64,000 nt of DNA from Phallusia mammillata (taxonomy: Eukaryota; Chordata; Ascidiacea; Phlebobranchia; Ascidiidae), in contig QLIY01000045.1 of NCBI GenBank assembly GCA_003260075.1, positions 186,001 to 250,000 on the forward strand, in the 5' to 3' direction. The notes beneath the pieces are model-generated. The model did not search any database. It was not told the DNA's origin and saw nothing but the letters and a program-made list of their open reading frames with translations. How positions within the stretch are numbered: the first letter of the stretch is position 1; every line of letters starts with the position of its first letter. A program made the position numbers and the translations under genes. This document shows, piece by piece, positions 63,101 to 64,000 of the stretch.

Positions 63101-63957
63101 CTTCCTTAGACTTTGCTGTTAAAATTGTGCCAGTACGTTGCCATCCGGCACTATCGCCATTTTCCTCAGGTAGTACCTTGCTTATTAAATCTCGTGTTTG
63201 CAGTTGTAACAGTGTTTCTGATTCGCTGCCACGAAAACTCCACAAAATTCCTACAATATACAATTTACGACATAAGCAAAGGTGATCCAAGCATTTTAGG
63301 GGCCAGGTTGCAGCAGTTGTTTGTGTGGCCCTGGGGAGGATAAAATGTGCTGAAGCGAGATTTTTCTGACACCCCATTAAACACTAATCGTCTAAATAAG
63401 CCGCAGTCAGCATCAAAAACAGAGACCAAAATGCCATACTTTCAAACTTGAAAACTGGATAGGTAAATCATAAAATTCCGTATAGCTGTTATGTACGATG
63501 CTGATATATTTTTGGTCTATTTGCAAACTGCTTCCCCCCCCCCCTCCCTTGCTTGTTTCCACACCGACAACTCTTTCAAGACCAAGATGGTCTTCGGCTT
63601 TTAAGATACCATTTACGCTGCAATTTTCAAATACCTGTGGACAATAACCGATTGTTTTCCACGCCCCATATGAAGTTTAAATTTGTACATTTGTAATTTA
63701 CACTACTGTTGAACCAGAAATCACAAATACTGCAGAATACTACCTAAACTACCCAGAAGTTTTGACATTATTTTTACCATGGCGCCACGATGCTGAGCTG
63801 CTTTAACATACGCCATGCAATATGTCGCGGGGTCTATAGTCCCATCACCTGGCGAATACACAGCTCCGTATACATCATCGACATTCAACAGTGGATGGAT
63901 TACCTTTGCCTCTGACGGCGTTATTTCTTGTATTTCGACTCCAAGCCCTTTAGCAAA
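60184..63957 (-). CDS. SARDH: Sarcosine dehydrogenase-like, diverged copy C, incomplete and misassembled
   Basis: Exons matched to copies A/B: exon 3 63778-63957; exon 4 63545-63634, cut by a C-run; exon 2 63072-63250, out of order; exon 7 62953-63018, cut at an undetermined base; exon 8 62751-62892; exon 9 62456-62671; exon 10 61828-62056; exon 11 61626-61773; exon 12 61261-61368; exon 13 61045-61193; exon 14 60781-60943; exon 15 60447-60554; exon 16 60184-60373. Exon 1 would lie beyond the right edge, and exons 5, 6 and parts of 4 and 7 are absent. The intact exons have splice sites in the same phase as in A and B, so this is probably a real gene disrupted by assembly, not a pseudogene. The sequence is diverged: GWQRTGTIL replaces GWIQTGGLF, and HAGDTP replaces RTDDSP in the folate-binding half. 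The substrate may differ. DMGDH-like function is possible. Confidence 0.72.
62235..62300 (+). repeat. tRNA-like or SINE-like fragment
   Basis: TTAGTGCAGCGG resembles a polymerase III A box and GTCTCGACGAC weakly resembles a B box. The ends GGGGTTAG (62239-62246) and CTAACCCC (62280-62287) are inverse repeats. It lies in an intron of SARDH copy C. No cloverleaf fits. Confidence 0.25.
63016..63544. other. Misplaced assembly segment carrying SARDH-C exon 2
   Basis: The left boundary is an undetermined base at 63019 and the right boundary a run of 11 C (63534-63544). Its first 40 bases (63020-63059) are identical to 63961-64000. In the second place these bases directly precede exon 3 in transcription order, which is where exon 2 should be. 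The segment therefore belongs immediately right of 64000, separated from exon 3 by an intron of only about 55 bases. Confidence 0.85.
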
Positions 63958-64000
63958 CTTGGAAGACGGTTATAAAAAGTTATTACAAAATTGTATGTGA

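Overview
The window is animal nuclear DNA: AT-rich, with multi-exon genes, short GT-AG introns, intronic transposon remnants and an intron-containing tRNA-Tyr. The gene set (a subgroup-A thrombospondin with von Willebrand C and three TSP1 repeats, one HIF-alpha, CTHRC1, ETHE1, SARDH, STPG1) and the apparently high allelic divergence suggest an ascidian tunicate, most likely Ciona. That assignment is inference; no database was consulted. All gene models were rebuilt by hand from splice sites, reading phase and protein-family similarity.

Layout from left to right. (1) 1950-3465 (-): STPG1-like sperm-tail PG-rich-repeat protein, 5 exons. (2) 3466-13160: gene-poor DNA with one hAT-type MITE and a TATA box at its right end. 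(3) 13161-25253 (+): complete 23-exon thrombospondin of 1159 residues. (4) 26237-32829 (-) and 35043-41697 (-): two complete 16-exon sarcosine dehydrogenase paralogues with matching exon structure. The second carries a tRNA-Tyr(GTA) gene in intron 2. (5) 44137-51063 (-): complete 19-exon HIF-alpha gene of 761 residues. (6) 54243-56794 (+): 9-exon persulfide dioxygenase ETHE1, head-to-head with HIF-alpha. (7) 58225-59434 (-): 6-exon CTHRC1, convergent with ETHE1. (8) 60184-63957 (-): a third, diverged SARDH paralogue, cut by the right edge and visibly scrambled by the assembly.

Functional themes. The SARDH copies are predicted mitochondrial flavoenzymes that pass one-carbon units from sarcosine to folate. 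ETHE1 is a predicted mitochondrial sulfide-detoxification enzyme. HIF-alpha is the oxygen-responsive transcription factor. Thrombospondin and CTHRC1 are secreted matrix glycoproteins. STPG1 is a sperm-tail/apoptosis-linked repeat protein. Nothing indicates that these genes form one pathway.

Most unusual features. (a) Nine short segments occur as near-identical direct duplicates separated by a run of 10-13 G. One pair includes part of an ETHE1 exon and another differs by the presence or absence of a 181-bp MITE. They look like two haplotypes joined in the assembly. (b) In the third SARDH gene, exon 2 lies downstream of exons 3-4, and a 40-bp repeat proves the misordering. (c) One exon is nearly identical between the first two SARDH copies, suggesting gene conversion. 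(d) HIF-alpha keeps the C-terminal asparagine-hydroxylation motif but lacks a canonical LxxLAP proline-hydroxylation motif. I found no CRISPR array, phage or clearly new multi-gene system.
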